Shown here: positions 18,099 through 26,452 of the stretch, one piece after another
Layout: every line of letters starts with the position of its first letter
Position numbering within the stretch: the stretch's first letter is position 1
DNA from: JANXQG01 sp963719885
GTDB taxonomy: Bacteria; Planctomycetota; Planctomycetia; Pirellulales; Thermoguttaceae
Reading direction: 5' to 3'
Assembly (NCBI GenBank): GCA_963719885.1
Contig: CAVRDP010000031.1
Span: forward strand, 186,001-250,000
DNA length: 64,000 nt
Notes under the pieces: generated by a model
What the model was told of the DNA's origin: nothing
The model's database searches: none
What the model saw: only the letters and a program-made list of their open reading frames with translations
Position numbers and translations under genes: made by a program

Positions 18099-18841
18099 TC
18101 CATCGATCGAGGGCCTCTTCCCAATGCTGGCCGGCGCCGTTCTTCAAGAGCAGCACATTGCGTTCGGTGGCATTGAACTCTGCGCCTTCGGTGAAATCCT
18201 TGCCCGCCACGACGGGCAATACCCGGCGGCCGCCCCTGCGGATCAAATCGGTGCGCTTGATTGCGCGGGCGACATCCTCTCGATCGACAACTACCGAGAT
18301 CTCGACGGCGAGCCAGATCGGGTCGTTGCCTGGGCCGGCCGCGGACCACGAGGTCGATTTCCATCGCGTAATTGAGTTCCTCGGAAGAGAGATGCTTCTC
18401 CAATTCGTCAGACAGGTCGCTGGGGTCCACAACTCGGGTCTTCCGCAACCAACGTCCGAAGTAAGCGGCGGTGCGATCGCGGTAGCGCATTTCGAGTAAT
18501 TGGCCTTCCATTCCGCCCGACTTGTCCTCAAGTCGCGCCAATCGATTCTGACCGAGTTCTACCGCTTCCATCAGTTTGTCGATCCCATGAGAAAGCCGGT
18601 CCTCGGCGCGTTGCTGGGCCTCGGCCAGCCGGCCAACCGCTCCTTCCAACTGGCTGATGGCTCCTTCCAAGCGGGTAAGCCGCTGCTCGGCGCGTTGATG
18701 GGCTTCAATAAGGTCGCGGACGAGCGACGGAAGGGCCTCCAGGTCGTTACCGACGATCATCCGCCGAAGCTCGACCTGCCATTCCGGATGCAGGGCGAGC
18801 AACTGCTTGAAATCGTTGAAGTCGCTAACGGTGAAGCTCAT
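18091..18841 (-). CDS. Coiled-coil protein with C-terminal PD-(D/E)XK-like domain (DUF3782-type), one frameshift
   Basis: The joined product has about 250 residues. Residues 20-100 form a long coiled coil (LIEAHQRAEQRLTRLEGAIS, then AEAQQRAEDRLSHGIDKLME). The C-terminal part has a nuclease-like core: AMEIDLVVRG followed by WLAVEISVVVDREDVARAI, where Ser replaces the usual Lys. This architecture is common in cyanobacteria and planctomycetes and has no proven role. The start at 18841 (MSFTVSDFNDF) fits the family. Near 18330 one base shifts the frame; the second frame gives the domain end and a clean stop at 18091. Confidence 0.6.
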
Positions 18842-18956
18842 GGAACAGGCTCTATCCTGACGGAGGAGCGCGCAATGTCGCACTACCATTATCCATCCTA
18901 CTTAAACCGATCATGCCGTCAAGATGGGGCGCGAATCGCGCAACCTTGCATCAGTT

Positions 18957-20273
18957 TCAACTCCAGTGCGACATCGCCAGCCCGATCGCCGCTCCGCCGA
19001 GCACCAACCAGGCCGAATTCAGACGATAGCGAAAAAGCAAGAGTCCGCTGAGGATGGCGATGGCGAAAGTTGGAATGTCGACCAGGGCCTCGCGGCCAAG
19101 GCTCCAAGCGGCCGCGGTGATGAGGGCTAGTGCCGCCACGTTCACGCCGTCCAGGAAGGCGCCAATCAGCGGCGATTGCCGCAGCCTGGGAAAAAGGGCC
19201 CCGCCCAGCGCGATGAATACGAACGACGGCAGGAAGATGCCTACCGTGCCGGTCAGGGCCCCCAGCCAGCCGCCGAGTGCCCCGCCGCTACGATAGCCCA
19301 ACAGAAAGCCGATGAACGTGGCCGTGGTGAACAACGGGCCGGGCGTGACCTGGCCGACCGACGTGGCATCGAGCAATTCCTTCGTCGTCAGCCAGCGTGG
19401 GACCAGGTCGCCTTGCAAGAAGGCCAGCAACACGTAGCCGCTGCCGTAAAGCACGGAACCGATCTTGAGGAAGTAGAGAAAGATCGCCCCAGGGCCCGCT
19501 TTGACCATGACAGGCACCGAACCGCTTTCCGCCACCGGTTGTATCGCTGTGAAGAAATGCGGAACGTGGATCATGGCCAGGATGCCGCACACGACCAACA
19601 GCAGCACGGCCAAGCCCCATCGCGAGCCTGCACCCGCCCTCACCCCGACCACGACCATGGGTACATGGTGCCCGCCCTCTCCCGAGTACGGGAGAGGGGA
19701 GTCATGCGCGCATCGCGCCACGCTTCGGATAGCACCGCAGAGGAGCACCACCGACAAGGGATCGAGCCCGGCGAGCGACGCCGCCAGGGCCGCTACGGCG
19801 ATCAGGCCCAGCCAGGGCGTCTTGACGGCCTTTGGGCCGAGTCCGATCAGGGCCTGGACGATGATCGCGATTACCACCGGCTTGACGCCGCGGAGCACGC
19901 CGGCAATCTCCGGAAAGTTCCCATAGACCGCATAGCCCCAGGCCAGGCCGGCGACCATGAGCATCGCGGGCAGGATGAAACAGACGCCGCCCAGCAGCAG
20001 GCCCCTCCATCCGGCACGCAGGTAGCCGATATAGATCGCCATTTCCGTCGAGTTCGGCCCGGGGATCAGATTAACCGCGCCGAGCATGTCGAGAAATTGC
20101 TGGTGGCTGAGCCACTTGCGGCGGCGGACGAATTCCTGTTCCATCATGGCAATGTGGGCCGCAGGACCGCCGAAGGCCGTCGTGCCCAGCCGCAAGAAAA
20201 TGAGGGCTATCTCGGCGAGCGATTGCCCGGAGGAGGGCGGCGACGCAGCGGCATGCGGAGTTTCTGCAGACAT
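18957..20273 (-). CDS. chrA: Chromate transporter ChrA family
   Basis: This 438-residue membrane protein has two homologous halves, each with the ChrA pattern. The first half has LRLGTTAFGGPAAHIAMMEQE and NLIPGPNSTEMAIYIG. The second has FLKIGSVLYGSG and TSVGQVTPGPLFTTATFIG. It is predicted to export chromate in exchange at the inner membrane. The loop between the halves contains an in-frame palindromic repeat (19645-19698) encoding PYSGEGGHHVPMVVVG, foreign to the family. It stands alone; no chrB regulator is nearby. Confidence 0.9.
   Translation of the reverse strand: MSAETPHAAASPPSSGQSLAEIALIFLRLGTTAFGGPAAHIAMMEQEFVRRRKWLSHQQFLDMLGAVNLIPGPNSTEMAIYIGYLRAGWRGLLLGGVCFILPAMLMVAGLAWGYAVYGNFPEIAGVLRGVKPVVIAIIVQALIGLGPKAVKTPWLGLIAVAALAASLAGLDPLSVVLLCGAIRSVARCAHDSPLPYSGEGGHHVPMVVVGVRAGAGSRWGLAVLLLVVCGILAMIHVPHFFTAIQPVAESGSVPVMVKAGPGAIFLYFLKIGSVLYGSGYVLLAFLQGDLVPRWLTTKELLDATSVGQVTPGPLFTTATFIGFLLGYRSGGALGGWLGALTGTVGIFLPSFVFIALGGALFPRLRQSPLIGAFLDGVNVAALALITAAAWSLGREALVDIPTFAIAILSGLLLFRYRLNSAWLVLGGAAIGLAMSHWS
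19645..19698. repeat. Composite palindromic repeat inside chrA
   Basis: A segment reading GGGCACCATGTACCCATGGT on the minus strand (with ACCATG/CATGGT arms) adjoins a perfect 10-bp hairpin, CCCTCTCCCG-AGTA-CGGGAGAGGG (19675-19698). Related copies lie at 27307-27360, 27559-27600, 27669-27690 and 40729-40786, all inside open reading frames. Confidence 0.75.
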
Positions 20274-20540
20274 CGATTCGATCGGGCGTGAACAGGGACC
20301 GTTATTCTAACAACTTTTCCCCAGCCCGGCTGCCGGATCGCTGGTTTCGATGGCGTCGCTTGACGGCGATTTTGCCCGCATTTCTCCGCTCGTTTGCCGT
20401 TCCAAACTCGGTAAGAGAATCACGGCCGCTGACCGATCGCGAACGGCCTGTTAGAATCGGTCGGTTTGTTCTTAGTCCTTAGTCCTTAGCACTAAGCGAT
20501 AAGCCCCAAAACCTTCCCCCAGTCGAAAGGAATTTGACGA

Positions 20541-21380
20541 ATGAATGACGAGTTTGTGTCCGACATGCCCCTGCCTGGGCCTGCCGAGGATGCGGTCGAA
20601 CCGCCGACGGCGGAGAACCCGGCGATCGAGACGGCCTCCAGCGAATACTTGGGCCGCTGGAACCGGCTGGTCAGCACGACGAACTGGGAGAAGGGGCGGA
20701 TCGTGGCCGAGTGGCGTGAGGCCCTGATCGCGGCCGCTGCGCCCGCGGCCGCTTATAGCGACGAGGCCTGGAGCCGGTGGGTGGGCAGTGTCACTCCCCA
20801 GCACACGGGCCGCTTGCGGCGGGTTTATCAGCGATTTGCCCCGATGCGGGACATGTACCCCGGCCTGTACTGGAGTCACTTCCAGGCAGCCCTGGATTGG
20901 AACGACGCCGAGATGTGGTTGGAAGGGGCCGTTCAGAACCGGTGGTCGATTTCCCAAATGCAGGGCGAGCGGTCGCGAACGCTCGGCGCGCTGGTGGAAG
21001 AGAGCGTCGAGGCAACGGCCGTCGAGGTCGATGAAGACGCGGCCGGCGTGCCGGCCGACCTGCTGCCAGCGGGCGGTCCGGCCTTGATGAACGACTCCCG
21101 TGACACGGCCGACGAGACGGATTTTTCCAAGGCGGATGGCGGGGGTGCCCCGCTGGACGGCGTTCCGTTCGATGGGGCCGAGTCTTGCGCGAGTGAAGAG
21201 CCGGCGCCGGTTCGCCCGTTCGAGAACCTGCCCGCCCTGCCAGCCGATCTTCGCGACGCCTTCGACGGCTTCAAGCTGGCGATTATCCACCATCGGATTT
21301 CCAACTGGCAGGAAGTCAGCCGAGAGGACGTTTTGGCCACCTTGGAGGCCCTGCGGCAGTTGACCCTGGCGCCGGCGTAG
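20541..21380 (+). CDS. Conserved planctomycete-type hypothetical protein
   Basis: The 279-residue soluble protein is acidic. Its N-terminal domain (residues 30-150) is rich in Trp: YLGRWNRLVSTTNWEKGR, TGRLRRVYQRFAPMRDMYPG, LYWSHFQAALDWNDAEMWLE, and VQNRWSISQMQ. A low-complexity acidic linker leads to a second helical segment near the C-terminus (ALPADLRDAFDGFKLAIIHH). I recall similar proteins from other planctomycetes but know no function. It is preceded by GAAAGGAA and stands between chrA and an amino-acid ABC transporter. The dense aromatic core suggests a conserved binding module. Confidence 0.65.
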   Translation: MNDEFVSDMPLPGPAEDAVEPPTAENPAIETASSEYLGRWNRLVSTTNWEKGRIVAEWREALIAAAAPAAAYSDEAWSRWVGSVTPQHTGRLRRVYQRFAPMRDMYPGLYWSHFQAALDWNDAEMWLEGAVQNRWSISQMQGERSRTLGALVEESVEATAVEVDEDAAGVPADLLPAGGPALMNDSRDTADETDFSKADGGGAPLDGVPFDGAESCASEEPAPVRPFENLPALPADLRDAFDGFKLAIIHHRISNWQEVSREDVLATLEALRQLTLAPA

Positions 21381-21407
21381 GCGTAGGGGTGGGCGAAAAT
21401 TGGACAT

Positions 21408-21435
21408 TTGACAATGGGGGGAGCTACGTTAAGAT
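21408..21435 (+). promoter_or_regulatory. Candidate promoter for the amino-acid ABC transporter
   Basis: TTGACA at 21408-21413 is followed after 16 bases by TAAGAT (21430-21435). An alternative -10, GATAAT, lies at 21433-21438. The transporter starts at 21503 after GGGAGGA. Confidence 0.45.
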
Positions 21436-21502
21436 AATTAGTTCCGATTTTTTGTATCGGGCGGTGATTTCCGCCCGCAATTGGACGGGAGGACTCATTC
21501 GC

Positions 21503-23014
21503 ATGGAGCATGGCGTTGGCGTGCGACTGGCAGGCAGGCTGGTTCTGCTGACACTTCTCTGGGAAAATCTGGCGCAGGCAGCCGACCCGCCCCCCGCCCA
21601 GAAGCCGCTGCTCTGGGCGGCCGACGCGGAGGGAGGGGCACCCTACGTTTCGCTGGACCCGAAACATCCCGGCCAATATCTCGGCTTCGAAGTCGATCTG
21701 ATCAAGGCGCTGGAAAAAGAAATTGGCCGGCCGATCGAGTTCAGGCAATTCAATTTCACCACGCTGGCCTCGGCATTGAATCGCGGTGACATCGATTTCG
21801 CCATGAACGGCATGGAGCGCACACCCGACCGCGATGCGATGTTCCGGCTTTCGCGGCCCTACTACGTCTTCACGCTGCAACTCGTGATCCGTCGCGACGA
21901 AATGCGCATCGCATCGCTTGACGATTGCAAGCAGGACGGCATTCGCGTCGGCACGCTCGGTGACACGGCCGCCTCGCGGCTGTTGACGCAAATGGGCATC
22001 CCCTATCGCACCTACGACAGCCAGACCACGCCGTACAAAGACCTGGAACAGAATCAGCTCGACGCCGTGCTGCTCGATCTGCCGATCGCCATGCAGTACA
22101 CCAAGCGCAACCCCGAGTTCAACGCCAAGCTGAAGTTCGCCGGCAAGCCGATCTCGCCCGGTTTCTACGTGATCGTCTTCCGCAAGGAGAACGAGGCGCT
22201 GGCCGCCCGGTTCGACGCAGCCATCGCGCATCTTCTCGCCAACGGCACGCTGCGGAAGATCTACGAAGCCTGGGACTTGTGGAACGACGACCAGGCTGCC
22301 CTGGAAACGGGCAAGCTCGAGGAAACGCTGCACACTTCGGCAACCCGATGGACTTTTGCCCAGTTTTTCCCCCGTCTCCTCGGCGGCGCGGCGATGACCG
22401 TCTCGCTGACGGTGCTGGGGTTCCTGCTGGCCATGGCCATCGGCCTGCCCATTGCGACCGCCCGGCTCTATGGGCCGGCGCCTCTGCGCTGGGTGGCGAC
22501 GATCTACGTCGAGTTCTTCCGCGGGATCCCCGTCCTCCTCCTGCTTTACTTTCTGTACTACAGCTTGCCCGAGGTCGGGCTGGCCCTGCACCTGGGCGTA
22601 TCGCTCAAGCTCAACGCCTTCCTCGTGGGCGTGATCGGTTTCGGGCTGAACTATGGGGCCTACGAAGCGGAAATCTATCGCGCCGGCATCGGGTCGATTC
22701 CCGTCGGCCAGTGGGAGGCCGGGGCCTCGCTGGGAATGTCGCCGCTGCGAATCTTTCGGCGGATCATTCTTCCCCAAGCCGTCAAGGTCATTCTTCCGCC
22801 CATGACCAACGACTTCGTGGCGCTTTTCAAGGACACAAGCGTCATCAGCGTGATTGCCGTGGAAGAATTGATGAAAAAGTACCAGATCATGGCGGCCGAC
22901 CATTTACAGTACGTCGAAATCGGCCTCACGACGATGCTCCTCTATCTGCTCATGTCGGTACCCCTGGCCCAGTTGTCGCGTTACCTCGAACGCCGCTGGG
23001 GGAAAGGACGCTAG
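21503..23014 (+). CDS. Amino-acid ABC transporter: substrate-binding protein fused to permease
   Basis: The protein has about 503 residues. A signal or anchor segment (about 8-27) is followed by a periplasmic type-2 binding domain (about 30-270, with GFEVDLIKALEKEIGRPIEF and GDIDFAMNGMERT). A permease domain of the His/Glu/Gln family follows, with several membrane segments and the ATPase-docking motif EAGASLGMSPLRIFRRIILP. Fusion of GlnH- and GlnP-like parts ties the binding protein to the channel. ATG 21503 follows GGGAGGA. The ATP-binding subunit follows six bases later, so the three functions form a complete polar amino-acid importer in one operon. Confidence 0.88.
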   Translation: MEHGVGVRLAGRLVLLTLLWENLAQAADPPPAQKPLLWAADAEGGAPYVSLDPKHPGQYLGFEVDLIKALEKEIGRPIEFRQFNFTTLASALNRGDIDFAMNGMERTPDRDAMFRLSRPYYVFTLQLVIRRDEMRIASLDDCKQDGIRVGTLGDTAASRLLTQMGIPYRTYDSQTTPYKDLEQNQLDAVLLDLPIAMQYTKRNPEFNAKLKFAGKPISPGFYVIVFRKENEALAARFDAAIAHLLANGTLRKIYEAWDLWNDDQAALETGKLEETLHTSATRWTFAQFFPRLLGGAAMTVSLTVLGFLLAMAIGLPIATARLYGPAPLRWVATIYVEFFRGIPVLLLLYFLYYSLPEVGLALHLGVSLKLNAFLVGVIGFGLNYGAYEAEIYRAGIGSIPVGQWEAGASLGMSPLRIFRRIILPQAVKVILPPMTNDFVALFKDTSVISVIAVEELMKKYQIMAADHLQYVEIGLTTMLLYLLMSVPLAQLSRYLERRWGKGR

Positions 23015-23019
23015 ACGCC

Positions 23020-23764
23020 ATGCACGTGGAAATCGCGAACGTCACAAAGCGCTTCGGCGATCGCACGGTCCTGGACGACATCAGCCTGCGGATCGAGGCC
23101 GGACAGACCGTGGCCTTGATCGGTCCCAGCGGGGCGGGGAAGTCGACGCTGCTTGCGCTGCATCAACGGCCTGAACACCTTCGACAGCGGCACGATTCAC
23201 GTGGGCGATCACGTGCTCGAGCCCAATCACAACAACCAATCCGGCCTCGGAGCACGGGAAGTCCGCCGCCTCTTCGGCATGATTTTCCAGGATTTCCAGC
23301 TCTTTCCGCACCTCACGGCCGTGCAGAACATCATGGAGGCGCCGCGGGCCGTCCTGAAAATGACGAAGAGCGACGCCCACGATCGCGCCTTGCGACTCTT
23401 GGCCCGCGTCGGCCTCGGGGACCGTGCCCAGGCCTATCCATCCGAGCTTTCCGGTGGGCAGAAGCAGCGCGTGGCCATTGCCCGGGCGATGGCCATGGAG
23501 CCCCGCGGCCTGCTCTGCGACGAGATCACCAGTGCCCTGGATCCGGAGCTGAAAAGCGAGGTGCTGGTGGTGCTCGAATCGCTGAAGCGCGAGGGGCTGA
23601 CGCTGATCCTCGTGACGCACGAGATCGGTTTTGCCCGGCGCGCGGCCGACCGCGTGGTGGTGTTGGCGGGCGGCAAGATCATTGAAGATGGTTCGCCGAA
23701 ACAGGTGCTCGACAATCCGCAGGCCCCGCGGACACAGCAGTTCTTGAAGCAGATGATGATTTGA
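23020..23764 (+). CDS. Amino-acid ABC transporter ATP-binding protein, one frameshift
   Basis: The joined product has about 247 residues. Walker A is GPSGAGKSTLL, the Q-loop GMIFQDFQLFPHL, the signature LSGGQKQRVAIARAMAM, Walker B LLCDEITSALDPE and the switch THEIGFAR, as in GlnQ/HisP. One extra G at about 23154 breaks the frame immediately after Walker A; removing it gives the family text STLLRCINGLNTFDSG. It powers the fused binding protein/permease encoded just upstream. Disruption of an otherwise perfect ABC ATPase is most simply a sequence error. Confidence 0.88.
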
Positions 23765-23837
23765 TTTGCAAGAACCCCAGTGCCGGGGGCTTCCGATCGT
23801 TGGGTTTCGTCGTATAATCGAAAGATGGAGAACCACA

Positions 23838-24089
23838 ATGACTGTTTCCAATTGGACCGCAGCCGATTCACACCGAGCACAACAGATTTGGTCGGAATAT
23901 CGGCAACAACATGATGTTTCGGAAAAAACGGGGCAGACCGCCGGAATTGACCCCGTCAGCGGCGCCATTTGGTTTGGCGACTCGATCGAAGACGTGATCG
24001 CTCAACGCGATGCCGCCGAAAGTGGAGATCCCTTGTTCTTCGTGCGGGTGGGATCCGAAACCTATTATCGAAAGGGAGGCCACCGTTGA
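23838..24089 (+). CDS. DUF5678-like small protein, second locus
   Basis: The 83-residue protein ends in DPVSGAIWFGDSIEDVIAQRD and LFFVRVGSETYYRKGGHR, a layout like the DUF5678 group: a short beta element with a GDS turn, then a helix, then a strand. Its TGA overlaps the TTG start of the following aspartyl-protease gene. Sequence similarity to the protein at 1787 is low, but position and gene order are the same. Confidence 0.55.
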   Translation: MTVSNWTAADSHRAQQIWSEYRQQHDVSEKTGQTAGIDPVSGAIWFGDSIEDVIAQRDAAESGDPLFFVRVGSETYYRKGGHR

Positions 24090-24439
24090 TCGACGGCATC
24101 GTAACGGACGATGGTGCTCCGGCGATCGGCGTGCAAATCGGTAATCAACGCTGGCAGGCCATTATCGACACAGGCTTCAACGGTAAACTGGAACTGCCCG
24201 AGCGATTACGATCGCACGTGAACGCGCGGTTCATTGGCCGCGCAACGTCGCTTTTGGCAGCAAATCAGCGAATCGAGGAAGACGTCTTCCTTGTCGATTT
24301 CCCGTTCGATGGCCGGACAGTTCGAGCGCAAGCCACGTTTGTCGACGGCGACGAGATCCTGATCGGCACGGGCCTGTTGGGGGACTATCGGCTCCAGATC
24401 GATTTTCCCGCGAGGACCGTCGCGATCGACAAGACCTGA
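24086..24439 (+). CDS. Retropepsin-like aspartyl protease, second locus (intact)
   Basis: The 117-residue protein carries the catalytic element AIIDTGFNGKLELP (DTG at about residues 25-27), the flap-like region with TSLLAANQRIEEDV, and the closing element ILIGTGLLGDYRLQIDF, as in single-domain clan AA proteins that dimerise. I start it at TTG 24086 because AAAGGGAGG lies just before and the overlap with the upstream stop (TTGA) implies coupling. No substrate can be named. The pairing with a DUF5678-like gene repeats the decayed locus at 1787-2223. Confidence 0.65.
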   Translation: MIDGIVTDDGAPAIGVQIGNQRWQAIIDTGFNGKLELPERLRSHVNARFIGRATSLLAANQRIEEDVFLVDFPFDGRTVRAQATFVDGDEILIGTGLLGDYRLQIDFPARTVAIDKT

Positions 24440-24449
24440 TTAACACCGG

Positions 24450-25040
24450 TTAAGTCAGCCATGTCGCCCGTCCCAGGCTGTACATGTCGATCCGCCGCTG
24501 CCGATAGAGTTGCTCCAAACCCTCGTCGCCGTGGGTCTCGAGGCAGAGCAGTTCGCCGTTGGTGACCGGGACGGCCATAAGCCAGGTGATGTTCTTCGCC
24601 TCGCCGCGCAGCATATCAAGCTGCTCACCCCACAGAAACGGGCGGGCCAGATAGAAATGCGATACGCCGGCGCGGGGATAGAACTCGCTGACCACGTCGC
24701 GCACGACATCACCCGGCTTGACCGTTTTCTGTTGGCGCACCAGCAGCATTGCCGCGGCGGCCAGGATGTTGGGAAACAGCGGTCGATCCGACGCACAGGC
24801 GGCGGCCAACTCCACGTAGACGGGCGGCTCCGCGCCGGTCATCACGTCGAAGTCCGAAAGGCCGATCGTCGTGTAGGAGACCACCCCTGCTACAGGCCGG
24901 TCAGCGCAGCCGCCGATGTCCAACGAAAGCTCCTCTCGTTCGCACGTGAATCGCCACACACTCGGCGGCGCACCGAATGTGCTGATCGCATGCCGGGCAA
25001 CGAGTTTCGTATCGCTGGAGGGTTTGTTGCGGGTGTCCAT
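24450..25040 (-). CDS. Suppressor-of-fused (SUFU) domain protein
   Basis: The product of about 196 residues follows the bacterial SUFU-domain pattern: VVSYTTIGLSDFDV, EPPVYVELAAAC, a middle helix, HFYLARPFLWGEQLDML and ITWLMAVPVTNGELLCLETHG. Bacterial SUFU proteins are often immunity proteins of polymorphic toxins (established by comparative genomics), but no toxin gene is adjacent. ATG 25040 is preferred; an upstream ATG at 25064 would add eight residues. Neither has a strong ribosome site. Confidence 0.7.
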   Translation of the reverse strand: MDTRNKPSSDTKLVARHAISTFGAPPSVWRFTCEREELSLDIGGCADRPVAGVVSYTTIGLSDFDVMTGAEPPVYVELAAACASDRPLFPNILAAAAMLLVRQQKTVKPGDVVRDVVSEFYPRAGVSHFYLARPFLWGEQLDMLRGEAKNITWLMAVPVTNGELLCLETHGDEGLEQLYRQRRIDMYSLGRATWLT

Positions 25041-25087
25041 CAGCGCGGACGGCACACCGACCATGCAAGCATGGTGCCAGGTGCCTG

Positions 25088-26343
25088 CTACTTTTGCGTT
25101 GCAATCGCCAGCCGCTCGCCGATGGGCGGATGGTCATGCAACCATAATACCTCAAACCAGTGCGGACAGGGATCGTCCTTGTTCTGCCGGGCCAACTTGC
25201 TGAAGGCCGAAATATAGGCCTCTGGCTGCCGGGTACGCTCGAAGGCGTAACGGTCGCACTGCCGCTCGTGATGCCGGCTGATGCCGTTCATCAGCGGCTC
25301 CAAAAGCATGCCGAAAACCAACAGAATGAGCATGATCCAGGGCTCGGTCCAGATCGGCAGCGTGGCATAGTCCAGCGATTGTCCTCCGTGGGCGGCCCAG
25401 CCCATCAAAAGTCGGTCGCAGATCCAAAATCCGGCCACGCTGAGCACCAGGCCCACGAAGAATCATCTTGCGGACGTGCCGGAAGACATGATGCCCGATC
25501 TCATGGGCGAAGACCACCGCGATTTCCGCGGGCGAGAAATTGTTCAAGAGCGTGTCGCCCAGGAGCACCCGTCGCGTGCGTCCCAGCCCAGCGAGCATGG
25601 CGTTGGCCTTGACCGTTTCCGCGCTCGAGCGCGATGCGGTAGACCCCTTCGATCGTCAGGCCGGTGCCCGCGGCCAGTGCGTTCATTTGCTCGGCCAACT
25701 CCGGGGCGTCGAGCGGCTCGATCTTGTAAAATAGTGGGATGATAAGCACGGGGAAGAGTCGCCCCATGATGATCGTCACGCAGAAGAAGGCCCCGGCAGC
25801 CGCCAGCCACCACCAGCCGCGGGTGGTCCAGATCAGCCAATACAGGCCGAGAATCAGCACCGTGCCCAGAACGAGGGCCAGCAGGTTCTGCTTTGCATAC
25901 CGTCGCACCCAACCGCCCACCGAGAGCGTGCTGAGGTGGAAGCGATGTTCCAGGATGTAGCCGGCATAGAACGAAAGCGGCAGCGAAACGGCTATGTGCA
26001 ACAGCGTGAGCAGCAGGAAGAACAGCACCAGCCGCAGGGAAGCAAACTGCTTCAGCAGCGACGAATCTTGCAGCCAGGCGTCCAAGGGCCGGGCGACAAC
26101 GACCGCCGCAAAGGTCAAGAAAAGCAGATCGAGTAGTTTGTCGGCCAGGGTGCAAGCCAGCGAATAGCGGCCATAATGCTTGGCCTCGGCCAGTTGCTCG
26201 GGCGTCATGCCGGCCGGTGGCGTAGGCGTCTCGCCCGCGGATATCGTCGGCGTTGCTTGGGCGGGCGGGGCAAAGTTTTCGTTTTCAGGCAAATCCTGGG
26301 TTCCTTCTGTTAGTCGAGGCCCATCGTGGGATTCGCCGACCAA
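25088..26343 (-). CDS. M48 family membrane metalloprotease (Ste24/CAAX protease-like), two frameshifts
   Basis: The joined product has about 415 residues. After a proline-rich N-terminus and MTPEQLAEAKHYGRYSLA come several membrane segments, then the zinc site VVFAHEIGHHVFRH (HExxH), more membrane segments, and ERQCDRYAFERT with LHDHPPIGERLA, the third-ligand and C-terminal region of M48 enzymes. The frame breaks near 25605, before the catalytic domain, and near 25460, just after HEIGHH; both joins restore family sequence. The enzyme is predicted to cleave membrane proteins in quality control. Confidence 0.8.
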
Positions 26344-26452
26344 GCTGCGCTCGGTACCCGTCGGCCCACCCTACGGCCTTCGTTATTCTACTCGGTTATG
26401 CTAAGCTTGATAGAGTACCATGGTTCTGCCTGTAAACCTTTCTGCAAGAAAT

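Noticed and set aside
22119..22343. Short arginine-rich minus-strand frame within the ABC transporter gene.
   Set aside because: It is a composition shadow of a GC-rich gene, with no ribosome site or family sequence.
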